Assembly (NCBI RefSeq): GCF_009939005.1
Contig: NZ_JAACJS010000002.1
Location: 526,646-590,645, forward strand
DNA length: 64,000 nucleotides
From: Sediminibacterium roseum
Lineage (GTDB): Bacteria > Bacteroidota > Bacteroidia > Chitinophagales > Chitinophagaceae
Reading direction: 5' to 3'
In this document: positions 7,272 through 16,283 of the stretch, one piece after another
How positions within the stretch are numbered: position 1 is the first letter of the stretch
How the letters are laid out: every line of letters begins with the position of its first letter
Notes under the pieces: generated by a model
Told to the model about the DNA's origin: nothing
Seen by the model: the letters and a program-made list of their open reading frames with translations, nothing else
Database searches by the model: none
Program-made: the position numbers and the translations under genes

Positions 7272-7304
7272 AATGATGAATGATCTTTGTGATCGTTCAT
7301 CATT
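7272..7304 (-). terminator. Intrinsic terminator after the bicupin gene
   Basis: A 14-bp stem with one wobble pair (AATGATGAATGATC at 7272-7285 with 7291-7304) is followed on the minus strand by a long T-rich tract. It lies 45 bases beyond the end of the gene at 7349-8125. Confidence 0.8.
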
Positions 7305-7348
7305 TCAGTTATTCAAAATACGGTTAAGTACGATTCAATCTTCAATTC

Positions 7349-8125
7349 CTAATTCCACTGGATCGCAAAATACAAACACGCCCCCTTGCCTATGTTTGTA
7401 AGATTGTGTAAGATATTTGAACTGAGAAACACAACATCACCAGGATTTGCTTTCTGGTGCTCGGTGCCGATCTGCATTTCCGCATTTCCTTCGAGCATCA
7501 GGATGATCTCTTCGTTCTTGTGCTGATGCGGGTCATGACTTTTATTTCCTTCGTTAAGCTGTGTTACGTGGATATCAAAACGGTTGAACATAGCCGTTTT
7601 CCTGTCGAACAACTGGCGAACCCCGCCTTTGTCGTGCGGTTTGAAAACCATATCCTTCCAATCCATCAGGAAAGATGGGCCGGCGGCCTTGGCGCGGTCC
7701 ATATCGGCAGGTTGTTTACTGGTGTAACTCATTTCGTAAAACTCCGTGTTCTCCGTACCGGTATTGAAGATCGTTAATTCATCGCCCGGTAACAACAATG
7801 CAACTGAACCCCGGTCTAGCGTCTTAACCTGGTTGTTCAGGTTGAACTGTATCGGCCCTTTTTTTACAATGATGAATATTTCCCTGAACTGCGTTTTGGG
7901 GAAGCTGTATTTTTCTTTGGCTTTCAGCGCGGTGTGCTTCATCATTTGTGATGACAATACTTCGCTCGATCCATCAAACACCAGGTTGGTTTCTCCCGCT
8001 TTTCCGGGCGCAATGTTTTGGATGGGCTGCAATACATAAACCTTTGCGGGGATAGGCGTAACCGATGGCTGCGCGGCCAGGCTGGTGAACGAAACGATGC
8101 AGGCAAGAAGAACATAGCATTTCAT
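7349..8125 (-). CDS. Secreted bicupin protein
   Basis: A 258 aa protein with a signal peptide (MKCYVLLACIVSFTSLAAQ) and two cupin folds. The first (about 60-155) has a PGDELTIFNTG strand but no obvious metal His pair. The second (about 180-258) carries HDPHQHKNEE and NPGDVVFLSSNILHNLTN, the two cupin motifs with His and Glu metal ligands. This suggests a periplasmic metal-dependent enzyme or sugar-binding protein. The substrate cannot be told from the sequence. It is a single-gene unit with its own terminator. Confidence 0.8.
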   Translation of the reverse strand: MKCYVLLACIVSFTSLAAQPSVTPIPAKVYVLQPIQNIAPGKAGETNLVFDGSSEVLSSQMMKHTALKAKEKYSFPKTQFREIFIIVKKGPIQFNLNNQVKTLDRGSVALLLPGDELTIFNTGTENTEFYEMSYTSKQPADMDRAKAAGPSFLMDWKDMVFKPHDKGGVRQLFDRKTAMFNRFDIHVTQLNEGNKSHDPHQHKNEEIILMLEGNAEMQIGTEHQKANPGDVVFLSSNILHNLTNIGKGACLYFAIQWN

Positions 8126-8166
8126 AATGGCAGGTTTGGAGATTTATATTAACCGTATCAAGTTAA

Positions 8167-9483
8167 TTATAATTTCTCCAATAAATCCACCACGCCTTCT
8201 TTTTTCAATATCAGGTAGCCGAGCCTGTCGTTGCTGATGCCATCTTTTAACTGGTAACTGAACATAAGCTGATCGCCTTCCACGGCGGTTTCGAAATAGT
8301 GGAACTGTATATTGTCGTATTTGCGCAGGTCTGCGCCGATCTCGTAAAGATGTGTGGAAAGTATGAACAAGGCATTCTGCATCTTGCGTAATCCTTCAAT
8401 TACCGTGATGCTGCATTTAACGGCATCCTGCTGGTTGGTTCCTTTAAAAAGTTCATCGATCAGTATCAGCCAGTTCTTCCCGTCGCTTATTTTTTCGATG
8501 GTATTCTTGATGCGCTGTACCTCGTTAAAGAAAAAACTTTCGCCTTTGATGATGTTGTCTACCACCTGTATGTTACTCAACATCCCATCCAGCATACTCA
8601 GCTGCATCTCCCGGGCCGGCACGCCCATGCCCAGGTGGGCGAGGTAGGCGGAAATACCAACGGCTTTAATAAAAGTGCTTTTGCCCGCCATGTTCGCCCC
8701 GGTAAGAAACAAAAAGTTTTTCTTTTCGCGGGAGATCTCGATATCGTACGATACGGGTTCCGTGAGCATCATATGGTTCAGCCCTTTTGCCTTGATGTAG
8801 GGTTCTGTTCCCGCTTGGATCTCAGGGAAACAGAAATTGTATTTTGTGCAGGCGATGGCCAGGCTCAGGTACGCATCGAGCCGGCTGTATATATCTGCAA
8901 GTTCAAACACCTGGCTCTTGTAATGAAACCGTATGAAACCGCCATAGCGTAATACCTGTACCGGGCTAAGCGTTTTTTTGTCTTCGTGCATCATCTCTTT
9001 CACCATCTCCTTGTTCAGCAGCATACTGATGCGCGTGATCCAGCCGGCGAGTTGTTTACTCAGGTTCCTTTCCTGCAACAGGTCGATGATCTTTTGCAGC
9101 CCGCGTGTAAAATCGATCGCATGCTCAACCGTATAGCGGAGCAAAGAGTAGTCGGGATTGTAGAAGATCTTATAGAACTGCGCATTCACCGCATTGGGCT
9201 GGTGAGCAAACTTGCTGAACTGCGACTCGTAAAAACGTTCCATCACCATGATGGTTCCGTTGGTAACGGCGATGGGCCATTCTTTTTCTACCGATTGTAA
9301 AAGCTGTATGGTTTTCTGCGTATCGAGAATGGTGTCGATGCTGCCCAGTGGCGCGCCCAGTAAATGCCTGAGGTATTCGCGGCCAACATTGGTTTGTGTG
9401 TAATTGAGATGATGAAAAACAGACTGCTCCTCCTCACTATGAAATATCGAGAGATCAGCAAGCGTGGTTTTGTCTACAAGCAT
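8167..9483 (-). CDS. MutS-family ATPase lacking the mismatch-binding domain
   Basis: A 438 aa protein that keeps the MutS lever/core helices (about 1-230) and the C-terminal ABC-type ATPase (about 240-438): Walker A TGANMAGKST, a QRIKN-containing segment and Walker B LILIDELFKGTN followed by STHLYE. The mismatch-recognition domain with its Phe-x-Glu motif is absent and the protein is half the size of MutS, so this is a MutS-like paralogue and not the mismatch repair sensor. Such proteins are common in Bacteroidetes and their role is uncertain. It lies 37 bases downstream of the dihydroorotase gene on the same strand. Confidence 0.85.
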   Translation of the reverse strand: MLVDKTTLADLSIFHSEEEQSVFHHLNYTQTNVGREYLRHLLGAPLGSIDTILDTQKTIQLLQSVEKEWPIAVTNGTIMVMERFYESQFSKFAHQPNAVNAQFYKIFYNPDYSLLRYTVEHAIDFTRGLQKIIDLLQERNLSKQLAGWITRISMLLNKEMVKEMMHEDKKTLSPVQVLRYGGFIRFHYKSQVFELADIYSRLDAYLSLAIACTKYNFCFPEIQAGTEPYIKAKGLNHMMLTEPVSYDIEISREKKNFLFLTGANMAGKSTFIKAVGISAYLAHLGMGVPAREMQLSMLDGMLSNIQVVDNIIKGESFFFNEVQRIKNTIEKISDGKNWLILIDELFKGTNQQDAVKCSITVIEGLRKMQNALFILSTHLYEIGADLRKYDNIQFHYFETAVEGDQLMFSYQLKDGISNDRLGYLILKKEGVVDLLEKL

Positions 9484-9520
9484 ATTCGGCGATTGAGCGT
9501 TCTACGTAATTTAATCTTTT

Positions 9521-10861
9521 CTACCGTGAAAATTCCATCCGCATTCCCCTCTGTGATTCATCAAACACCCCATTTCCATAAACCAGGTGGCCATTTATAA
9601 AAGTATGTGTAACGGAGGCCGGGAAACGGAAGCCTTCGAGCGGGCTCCATCCGCATTTGTAAAGTATGTTTTCTTTGGCAACGGTGGTTGGCCGGTTCAT
9701 ATCAACCAACACAACATCCGCATGGTAGCCCTCCCTTATATAGCCGCGCTCTTTGATCTGGAAACAATCGGCCACCGCATGACTCATCTTCTCCACCATT
9801 TTTTCGATGCTGATCTTTCCGTCTTTCACATAATTCAGCATCAGCTGCACCGAGTGCTGCACCAACGGAAGGCCTGCATGCGCGTGTTCGTAGTCTTCCT
9901 GTTTTTCTTCCCAGGTATGCGGCGCGTGGTCGGTGGCGATCACATCAAGCCGGTCATCCAGCAGTGCCTCCCACAAGGCCTCGCGGTTGTGCGACGCCTT
10001 GATGGCAGGATTGCATTTGATGCGGTTGCCCAACCGCGCATAATCATCGCTGGTAAAATGGAGATGGTGCACGCACACTTCCGCGGTAATGCGCTTGTCG
10101 GCCAGTGGTATCATATTTGTAAACAGTTGCAGTTCCTTCGCCGTGCTGATGTGAAGGATGTGCAGCCTGCTGTTGTATTTCTTTGCATATTGAATGGCCC
10201 TGAAGGAAGATTCGAAACAGGCTTCTTCGTTCCTGATAACAGGATGATCGGACGGCTCCAGTTTTCCCTTGTGCTCTTTCAGCGCCTTCAGGTTTGCCTT
10301 GATGATGGCCTCGTCTTCGCAATGCGTTGCAATCAGCAATTCGCTTCCGCTGAAAACCTTATCGAGCATCAACGGGTTATCAACCAGCAGGTTTCCCGTA
10401 GATGAACCCATGAAAACCTTTACCCCGCATACTTTGTCTTTCTTATCGTTTGTTTTAAGGATCTCTTCGATGTTATCGTTCGATGTTCCCATAAAAAACG
10501 AATAATTGGCCAGCGACGTGTTCCGCGCGATCTCGTATTTGTTCTCGAGCAATTCCTGCGTAAACACCGGCGGCTGGGTATTGGGCATTTCCATAAAAGC
10601 CGTGACGCCACCGGCAACAGCAGCGCGCGCTTCGGTGTAAATGGTTGCCTTGTGTGTTAAACCCGGCTCGCGGAAATGCACCTGGTCGTCGATTGCGCCG
10701 GGTACGAGATACTGTCCTTCACCGTCAATTTCATCGCTCTTTCCCTTCGTATCAACCGAAGCTGCGATCTTTTCTATTCTTCCGTTCCTGATCAATACAT
10801 CGCCCTGCGTTTTTTTTCCTTCGTTGACGATGGTGGTGTTTTTGATGATGTATTGTTTCAT
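9521..10861 (-). CDS. pyrC: Dihydroorotase
   Basis: A 446 aa cyclic amidohydrolase catalysing the reversible cyclisation of carbamoyl aspartate to dihydroorotate in pyrimidine synthesis. The N-terminal metal motif DQVHFREPG, the central HCEDE and HILHIST segments and the DHAPHTWEEK motif near residue 310 all fit class I dihydroorotase. The closely related allantoinase is the main alternative; the HFREPG and DHAPH context favours dihydroorotase. purH and a carB half elsewhere in the window show nucleotide synthesis genes scattered without a pyr operon. Confidence 0.88.
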   Translation of the reverse strand: MKQYIIKNTTIVNEGKKTQGDVLIRNGRIEKIAASVDTKGKSDEIDGEGQYLVPGAIDDQVHFREPGLTHKATIYTEARAAVAGGVTAFMEMPNTQPPVFTQELLENKYEIARNTSLANYSFFMGTSNDNIEEILKTNDKKDKVCGVKVFMGSSTGNLLVDNPLMLDKVFSGSELLIATHCEDEAIIKANLKALKEHKGKLEPSDHPVIRNEEACFESSFRAIQYAKKYNSRLHILHISTAKELQLFTNMIPLADKRITAEVCVHHLHFTSDDYARLGNRIKCNPAIKASHNREALWEALLDDRLDVIATDHAPHTWEEKQEDYEHAHAGLPLVQHSVQLMLNYVKDGKISIEKMVEKMSHAVADCFQIKERGYIREGYHADVVLVDMNRPTTVAKENILYKCGWSPLEGFRFPASVTHTFINGHLVYGNGVFDESQRGMRMEFSR

Positions 10862-10991
10862 GGGTTTCGATTGTGGGATACGAATTTAACTGAAAGGTAA
10901 AAGCTGCAGGCAGTAAGCTTTTATTTTTTTTCAGAACATAGGGTGCCAACAGAGCGGGGTAAAGATGGCAGTGCGCCTGGTGCGCAGAACC

Positions 10992-11714
10992 CTAATCCTC
11001 GAAATGAATGGAAAAAACGATCATCCGCGAAAGGATCTTATCCAGCACATTGGAATATTTCAGGTTCGGATCCAGTTGATGGATGTTGCTCAGGCCGTTG
11101 CTGATCTTCAGTTCCGGCGAAATGGTTACAAAAGGCAGGTAGAAATTAAAACCGATGCCCAGTTCAAAACCGAGATCGTTCCGTTTTAGTTTGATCAGGT
11201 CATCCGCATTGCGTGCAGATGAATTGCTGGACAGGTCCGTGTCGTATTTCAGTCCGCCGAGCAGGTAGGTCCTGAAATTGCCGATGCGGTCCGAGTTGAA
11301 TTTAAGCTGTATCGGGAAACTGACGAGCGTAGACGGCAGCACCTGGTTCTGGTAAAACGCTTCCCCCGGTTTTGCTTTCTTCAGGGTATAGGCAATGTAC
11401 TTCGATCCGCCAATGATCAACTGCGGGTTAAGCCTTACCTGGAAATGATCAGACAACCTTGCTGTTGCCATCAACCCCATTGCAATGCCCCCGCTCGAGC
11501 CCGGCTCCGCGGTCTGGATGCTGTCGTTGCTGAGAAACAGGTTTGATTTTGAAATGTGTAAATAGGAATAGTTGTATCCGAGCGTAAGACCGAAATAATA
11601 AACAAGATCATCGTGGTTGCGACGAAAGATCTCTTTCTGCGCATCGGCCTGCGATGCACAAAAGAGTAGAACAATAAGAGGCAGGACTACTTGCTTCCGC
11701 AGTAAATAGTGCAT
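10992..11714 (-). CDS. porT: PorT/SprT-like outer membrane protein of type IX secretion
   Basis: A 240 aa protein with a signal peptide ending in SQADAQ and an alternating beta-strand pattern typical of a small outer-membrane barrel (GLTLGYNYSYLHIS, TYLLGGLKYDTDL, GFELGIGFNFYLPF). PorT family proteins are needed for type IX secretion and gliding in Bacteroidetes and typically lie next to the menaquinone methyltransferase gene, exactly as here. The start overlaps the end of ubiE by 28 bases, so the two are translationally linked. gldD and gldE at 27159-29105 support a working gliding/T9SS background. Confidence 0.85.
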   Translation of the reverse strand: MHYLLRKQVVLPLIVLLFCASQADAQKEIFRRNHDDLVYYFGLTLGYNYSYLHISKSNLFLSNDSIQTAEPGSSGGIAMGLMATARLSDHFQVRLNPQLIIGGSKYIAYTLKKAKPGEAFYQNQVLPSTLVSFPIQLKFNSDRIGNFRTYLLGGLKYDTDLSSNSSARNADDLIKLKRNDLGFELGIGFNFYLPFVTISPELKISNGLSNIHQLDPNLKYSNVLDKILSRMIVFSIHFED

Positions 11715-12418
11715 ATTCCGAAACTAAGTTTTTTCAAATACGTTTGGGTAAATCCTGCTTCATGCATAATGTTTAAAAAGGTTTGACCTTCGGGGAAGGC
11801 CTGAACGCTGTGGTTCAAATAGGTGTATGCTTCTTTGTTCTTTGAAAATAATTTGCCGATCGTTGGTGTGATCCTGTTCATGTAAAACTTGAACAGCACG
11901 TTTTTCGATCTTGAAAACTCCAGTACCATCAGTTTTCCGCCGGGCCGCAATACACGGCGCATTTCTTTCAACCCCTTTTCCAGGTTCTGAAAATTACGGA
12001 CACCGAAAGCTACGGTGATGGCATCAAAGGAATCGTCTTCAAACGGGATGTTCTCACTATCCCCTTTTTTCAGCTCGATCTGATCCGAAAGGCCCGCTTT
12101 TTCGATCTTTTTCCTGCCAAATGCCAGCATGCCCTCCGAAATATCGATACCGGTGATGCTGGCGGGTTTGAGCATTTTGTGGGTCATGATGGCCACATCG
12201 CCCGTACCCGTTGCCACATCGAGCACCTGTTGGGGAGCTATGGACCTTAACTGGCTGATCGCTTTTTTGCGCCACCATACATCGATACCCACACTCAAAA
12301 ACCGGTTCAGGAAATCATAACGGTAAGCAATGCTGTTAAACATATCTGCCACCTGCTGTTTCTTGTCCAGCTGACTATGTTGGTAAGGCACCACTTCATC
12401 ATGTGCGAATTTCGACAT
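11687..12418 (-). CDS. ubiE: Demethylmenaquinone methyltransferase
   Basis: A 243 aa class I SAM-dependent methyltransferase that adds the C-methyl group in the final step of menaquinone synthesis. The SAM-binding motif DVATGTGDVA lies near residue 67, followed by GIDISEGML and the DAITVAFGVRNF block diagnostic of UbiE/MenG. It overlaps the following porT by 28 bases. rsgA is divergent, with a 149-base shared upstream region. Menaquinone is the expected quinone of this lineage. Confidence 0.95.
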   Translation of the reverse strand: MSKFAHDEVVPYQHSQLDKKQQVADMFNSIAYRYDFLNRFLSVGIDVWWRKKAISQLRSIAPQQVLDVATGTGDVAIMTHKMLKPASITGIDISEGMLAFGRKKIEKAGLSDQIELKKGDSENIPFEDDSFDAITVAFGVRNFQNLEKGLKEMRRVLRPGGKLMVLEFSRSKNVLFKFYMNRITPTIGKLFSKNKEAYTYLNHSVQAFPEGQTFLNIMHEAGFTQTYLKKLSFGICTIYCGSK

Positions 12419-12464
12419 AGGTTGCGAAGATACCGAAGAGTTGGGAGTTTGGTGTTAGGAGTTT

Positions 12465-12529
12465 GGCATTGCGCCCGGTTAAAAAAGTTAAAATGGGTTA
12501 AAATTGGTTGAAAAAGGCATTGCGCCCGG
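12465..12529. repeat. Two 14-bp direct repeats between ubiE and rsgA
   Basis: GGCATTGCGCCCGG occurs exactly at 12465-12478 and 12516-12529. The spacer contains several GTTAAAA-like units. It sits in the divergent promoter region. Confidence 0.6.
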
Positions 12530-12555
12530 CGCTCAACTCCAAGCCGTGAACTCCC

Positions 12556-12563
12556 TATCTTCG
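12556..12563 (+). promoter_or_regulatory. Putative -7 element of rsgA
   Basis: TATCTTCG departs by one base from the Bacteroidetes TAnnTTTG -7 element and ends four bases before the rsgA ATG, implying a very short or absent leader. No clear TTG -33 element was identified. Confidence 0.35.
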
Positions 12564-12567
12564 TTCT

Positions 12568-13494
12568 ATGAAAGCCCGCATTTACAAGTCCACCGGTTCC
12601 TGGTATGTTGCAAAAGCCGAAGACGGCAGGATGTACAATGCGCGCATCAAAGGGATCTTTAAGATCGATGAGATCACTTCCACCAACCCGCTGGCGGTGG
12701 GCGATGAGGTGGAGATGGTGGTGGAAGACGTGCAGGAAAAATCCGCGATGATCGATGAGATCTACGACCGCAGGAATTACGTGGCGCGTGTTTCGCCGCA
12801 CAATAAAAGACAGCACCACATCATCGCATCCAACCTCGACCAGAGTATTTTGTTTGCCACGCTTAAAGATCCCAAAACATCGCAGGGTTTTATGGACCGT
12901 TTCCTGGTTTCCTGCGAATCGTATCATATCCCCGCGATCATTGTGTTCAACAAAGCAGACATCTACCGCAAAAAAGAGATGGAACGCTTCGACCTGCTCA
13001 AGGGCATTTACGAATCCGTTGGATATAAAGTGGTGCTGGTAAGCGTGCTGGAAGGAACAGGCATCGGGGAGGTGAAGGAATTGCTTCACAACAAAACCAC
13101 TTTGCTGAGCGGGCACAGCGGGGTTGGTAAATCCACTTTTATCAATGCCGTTTTTCCCGAACTTGACCTTCGCACGCAGGAAGTGAGCAGTTGGAGCGGT
13201 AAAGGGCTGCACACCACCACCTTCGCCGAAATGTTCGATCTCTCCGGCGGCGGGCAGATCATTGATACGCCCGGGGTTCGTGAGTTTGGGCTGGTAGACA
13301 TCAGCAAACAGGAACTCTCCCATTTTTTTCCTGAAATGCGCGTGCTCATCAACGATTGCCAGTTCAACAACTGCATGCACATCAATGAACCCGGCTGCGC
13401 CGTGAAAGATGCGGTGAACGAAGGCTCTATTTCGATCGACCGGTACGCGAGTTATTTAACGATCCTGGATACCATCGAAGAAAATCTCTATTAA
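12568..13494 (+). CDS. rsgA: Ribosome small subunit-dependent GTPase A
   Basis: A 308 aa circularly permuted GTPase that helps mature the 30S subunit. The N-terminal OB fold (about 1-75) precedes the permuted G domain in the order G4 NKAD, G1 GHSGVGKST, G2 and G3 DTPGVREF, then a C-terminal zinc knuckle with C-x4-C-x-H-x5-C (CQFNNCMHINEPGC). All catalytic motifs are intact and the length is normal. It is transcribed divergently from ubiE. Confidence 0.96.
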   Translation: MKARIYKSTGSWYVAKAEDGRMYNARIKGIFKIDEITSTNPLAVGDEVEMVVEDVQEKSAMIDEIYDRRNYVARVSPHNKRQHHIIASNLDQSILFATLKDPKTSQGFMDRFLVSCESYHIPAIIVFNKADIYRKKEMERFDLLKGIYESVGYKVVLVSVLEGTGIGEVKELLHNKTTLLSGHSGVGKSTFINAVFPELDLRTQEVSSWSGKGLHTTTFAEMFDLSGGGQIIDTPGVREFGLVDISKQELSHFFPEMRVLINDCQFNNCMHINEPGCAVKDAVNEGSISIDRYASYLTILDTIEENLY

Positions 13495-13547
13495 AATTGT
13501 AAATTAGGGCATACCTGGCCTGTTCACCAGTACACAAATACCAACAA

Positions 13548-14720
13548 ATGCACAATCGCGCGGGGCTATTCATTCTCCTGTTCATGCTGATCAGTGGCTG
13601 CCGGGAGAAATATGTACCCAATGTAAACAACCCCGTTACGGGCTACCTCGTGGTAGATGGGTTCATCAACAGCGGGCCCGGGCCCACTACCATTGTTTTG
13701 TCGCGCACCACCAGGCTCAGCGCAGGCATCACCATTCAATACGAAACAAAGGCGAAAGTGAGTGTGGAAGGAAAACTGAACACAACAGCCGTGCTGCTGA
13801 ATGAAGTAACGGGAAAGCCCGGTAACTATTCCGTTGCCCAACTAACGCTTAACCCGGCGGATCAATACCGTTTGCGCATCATCACACAGGCGGGGCGGGA
13901 ATACCTTTCGGAATATTCAGCCGTACGCAGAACGCCTGCCATCGATAGTATTTCATGGAAGGAAGAAACAGACGGCGTTTATGTTTACGGCAACACGCAC
14001 AATACACAGGAACCGGTGGGTTTTTACAGGTGGACCTACGATGAAACCTGGGAGATCCATTCTCAGTACCTCACGCGGTTCAAAGCGTACAACGATGCCA
14101 AAGGCGTGCCGCATCACATCGGCTACCGCGATTCTGCTACACGCGGATACGATTACAGTATGTATTTCTGCTGGAAAAACGATACAGCACGTTCGATTCT
14201 CGTAACCTCCACGGAGAAACTGACGGAGAACAGGGTTGCCTTTTTCCCGATGCGGTTCATCAGGCGCGACGCCGAAGAGATCGGTGTTCGCTACAGCATG
14301 AACGCAAAATTGTATTCGATCAGCAAAGACAACCTCAAGTTCCTCGAACAGCTCAAGAAAAACACCGAACTGCTGGGGTCTATCTTTGATCCACAGCCTT
14401 CAGACAACTATGGAAACATACGCTGCGTTACCGTTCCCGGTGAGATAGTGGTTGGGTTTATTGAGGTGTCTGAAGAAAAGGTCAAACGAATCTTCATCGA
14501 CCGGCAGCAGTTGCAGGAATGGCGTTATCGACAAGGCTGCCCGGTAGAAGATACGATCGCAAACATACCACCGCTCAACCTCAGCGCAGGCGCGGAGCCA
14601 ACAGAAGTATCCAAATGGAACTTTAATAATTCAAACCTGATCGACTGCGTTTACATTGCCCCGACGATTTGTGTGGATTGCAGGTTGCGTGGGTATAATA
14701 AACGCCCGGCGTTCTGGTAG
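13548..14720 (+). CDS. DUF4249 lipoprotein, copy 1
   Basis: A 390 aa surface or periplasmic lipoprotein with signal FILLFMLISG and lipobox Cys, then the family hallmark REKYVP...TGYLVVDGFIN. DUF4249 proteins are beta-rich and normally encoded just after a TonB-dependent receptor with which they probably act. No such receptor is present here. A close paralogue follows at 14821-16002, sharing long blocks such as QYRLRIITQ, SAVRRTPAIDSISWK and NTELLGSIFD, so this is a tandem duplication. The ligand is unknown. Confidence 0.88.
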   Translation: MHNRAGLFILLFMLISGCREKYVPNVNNPVTGYLVVDGFINSGPGPTTIVLSRTTRLSAGITIQYETKAKVSVEGKLNTTAVLLNEVTGKPGNYSVAQLTLNPADQYRLRIITQAGREYLSEYSAVRRTPAIDSISWKEETDGVYVYGNTHNTQEPVGFYRWTYDETWEIHSQYLTRFKAYNDAKGVPHHIGYRDSATRGYDYSMYFCWKNDTARSILVTSTEKLTENRVAFFPMRFIRRDAEEIGVRYSMNAKLYSISKDNLKFLEQLKKNTELLGSIFDPQPSDNYGNIRCVTVPGEIVVGFIEVSEEKVKRIFIDRQQLQEWRYRQGCPVEDTIANIPPLNLSAGAEPTEVSKWNFNNSNLIDCVYIAPTICVDCRLRGYNKRPAFW

Positions 14721-14820
14721 CCCGGGTTGAAAGTTTTATGAACGGGTGAAGAAACCGGCTGACGGTCACGGCGCCTGACATAACAGGATTTTCGTATATT
14801 ACCTGGGCTTACCCAAAACC

Positions 14821-16002
14821 ATGCACAAACTGAGAGAAAGGGCAGTCTTTTTATTGATCGTCGTGTCTATATTGGCCGCTCAGGGTTGCAGGGAAAAATA
14901 TGTTCCACCCGTTACCCAGCCTGCTACGGGTTACCTGGTGGTCGACGGATTCATCAACAGTGGCCCGGGCAATACAACCTTCACTTTATCGCGTACCACA
15001 AAACTCGGCAACGGCCTGGTGCAGTACGAAACAAAAGCAGTGGTTAGTGTAGAAGGCAAACTGAACACAACCGCCGTTGTACTTGCCGAAGTGGCCAGCA
15101 CCCCGGGTGTGTACACCGCGGCCGTGAACATAAACCCCGCCGATCAATACCGTTTGCGCATCATTACCCAGGGTGGTAAAGAATACCTGTCTGATTATTC
15201 AGCCGTGCGCAGAACACCTGCCATCGACAGCATTTCATGGAAGCAGGAAACAGATGGTGTTTATATATACGGCAGCACACACAACACCACGGACTCAATT
15301 GGTTTTTATTATTGGAAATTTGATGATACCTGGGAGATACACTCGCAGTATTTTACAAGGCTGAAAGTTTTTTACGACCCGGTGGTGGGCCCGCACCACG
15401 TGGGTTACCGCGACTCTGCAACTTTTGCCGATGTGCTCTCTTTGTTTTTTTGCTGGAAAGATGCTTCTGCAAAAAAGATCCTGATCACATCAACCGAAAA
15501 GTTGAAGGAGAACAGGTCGGTTAATTTTCAACTGCGCCACATTCCCACGGGAGCCGAAGAGCTGGCGGTGCGTTACAGCATGAATGCAAAGCTGAGCTAC
15601 ATCAGCCGTGAACATTATAAATCGCTTGAATTGCTGAGAAAAAATACGGAGTTGCTCGGGTCCATATTCGATTCGCAGCCTTCTGAAAACCTCGGCAACG
15701 TAAGAAGCGTTGCCAGCCCTTCCGAAACAGTGATCGGTTTTGTAGAAGTAACGGAAGAGAAAGTACAGCGCATCTTCATTGATCAACAGCAGGTAACCAG
15801 CTGGCGCTACCGCAGTGGTTGCGCCCTGGAAACAAAGATCGCAAATACACCACCGCTCGAGATCAGCGCGGCGCATACGCCAACACAGGTAAGTAAGTTC
15901 AACAGGGTAAGTCCGAACCTGATCGACAGTGTGTTCGTTGCACCCACCGAATGCGTGGTGTGCACGGTGAGAGGGTATAATGTGAAGCCATCGTTCTGGT
16001 AG
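14821..16002 (+). CDS. DUF4249 lipoprotein, copy 2
   Basis: A 393 aa paralogue of the preceding gene, with the lipobox at SILAAQGC followed by REKYVPP, and conserved YLVVDGFINSGPG, SAVRRTPAIDSISWK and RGYNVKPSFW C-terminus. The upstream 100 bases differ from those of copy 1. The gene after it lies on the opposite strand, so the unit contains only the two lipoproteins. Confidence 0.88.
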   Translation: MHKLRERAVFLLIVVSILAAQGCREKYVPPVTQPATGYLVVDGFINSGPGNTTFTLSRTTKLGNGLVQYETKAVVSVEGKLNTTAVVLAEVASTPGVYTAAVNINPADQYRLRIITQGGKEYLSDYSAVRRTPAIDSISWKQETDGVYIYGSTHNTTDSIGFYYWKFDDTWEIHSQYFTRLKVFYDPVVGPHHVGYRDSATFADVLSLFFCWKDASAKKILITSTEKLKENRSVNFQLRHIPTGAEELAVRYSMNAKLSYISREHYKSLELLRKNTELLGSIFDSQPSENLGNVRSVASPSETVIGFVEVTEEKVQRIFIDQQQVTSWRYRSGCALETKIANTPPLEISAAHTPTQVSKFNRVSPNLIDSVFVAPTECVVCTVRGYNVKPSFW

Positions 16003-16043
16003 CAACTGAAAATATACCGGCTGCTGGTGCGTACAGGCATCGA

Positions 16044-16253
16044 TTAATTCAGCCCTTTATCAGATTTATAGTTCCCCGCTTTCCGCGCGGCTTTGATGGA
16101 TTTTTCGTCGCCGGCCAGTATTTTTTCCGCGCCCACGTTTCTGCCTACGGGGCAACCGCCGGGTTTTTCTTTCCGGGCAAGAAGATTGCGCATCATGTTA
16201 CATGAGCAGAGCGCCATTGTGCACAGCAGCAGCATTGGAACAAGCCTTCTCAT
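16044..16253 (-). CDS. Small lipoprotein (69 aa)
   Basis: A short signal sequence MRRLVPMLLLCTMALCSC ends in a lipobox-like Cys, then a basic tail with KPGGCPVGRNVGAEKIL. It follows the carbonic anhydrase gene on the same strand after 30 bases. Coding support comes from the lipoprotein-like architecture and the absence of overlap with other genes. I do not recognise a family. Confidence 0.6.
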   Translation of the reverse strand: MRRLVPMLLLCTMALCSCNMMRNLLARKEKPGGCPVGRNVGAEKILAGDEKSIKAARKAGNYKSDKGLN

Positions 16254-16283
16254 ATTTACAGCGTTGGTTTCGGTTGGTAATGC

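Noticed and set aside
12307..13380. Long minus-strand frame of 357 codons over rsgA and the end of ubiE
   Set aside because: It is antisense to the intact rsgA, has His/Arg-rich low-complexity translation and no family motif.
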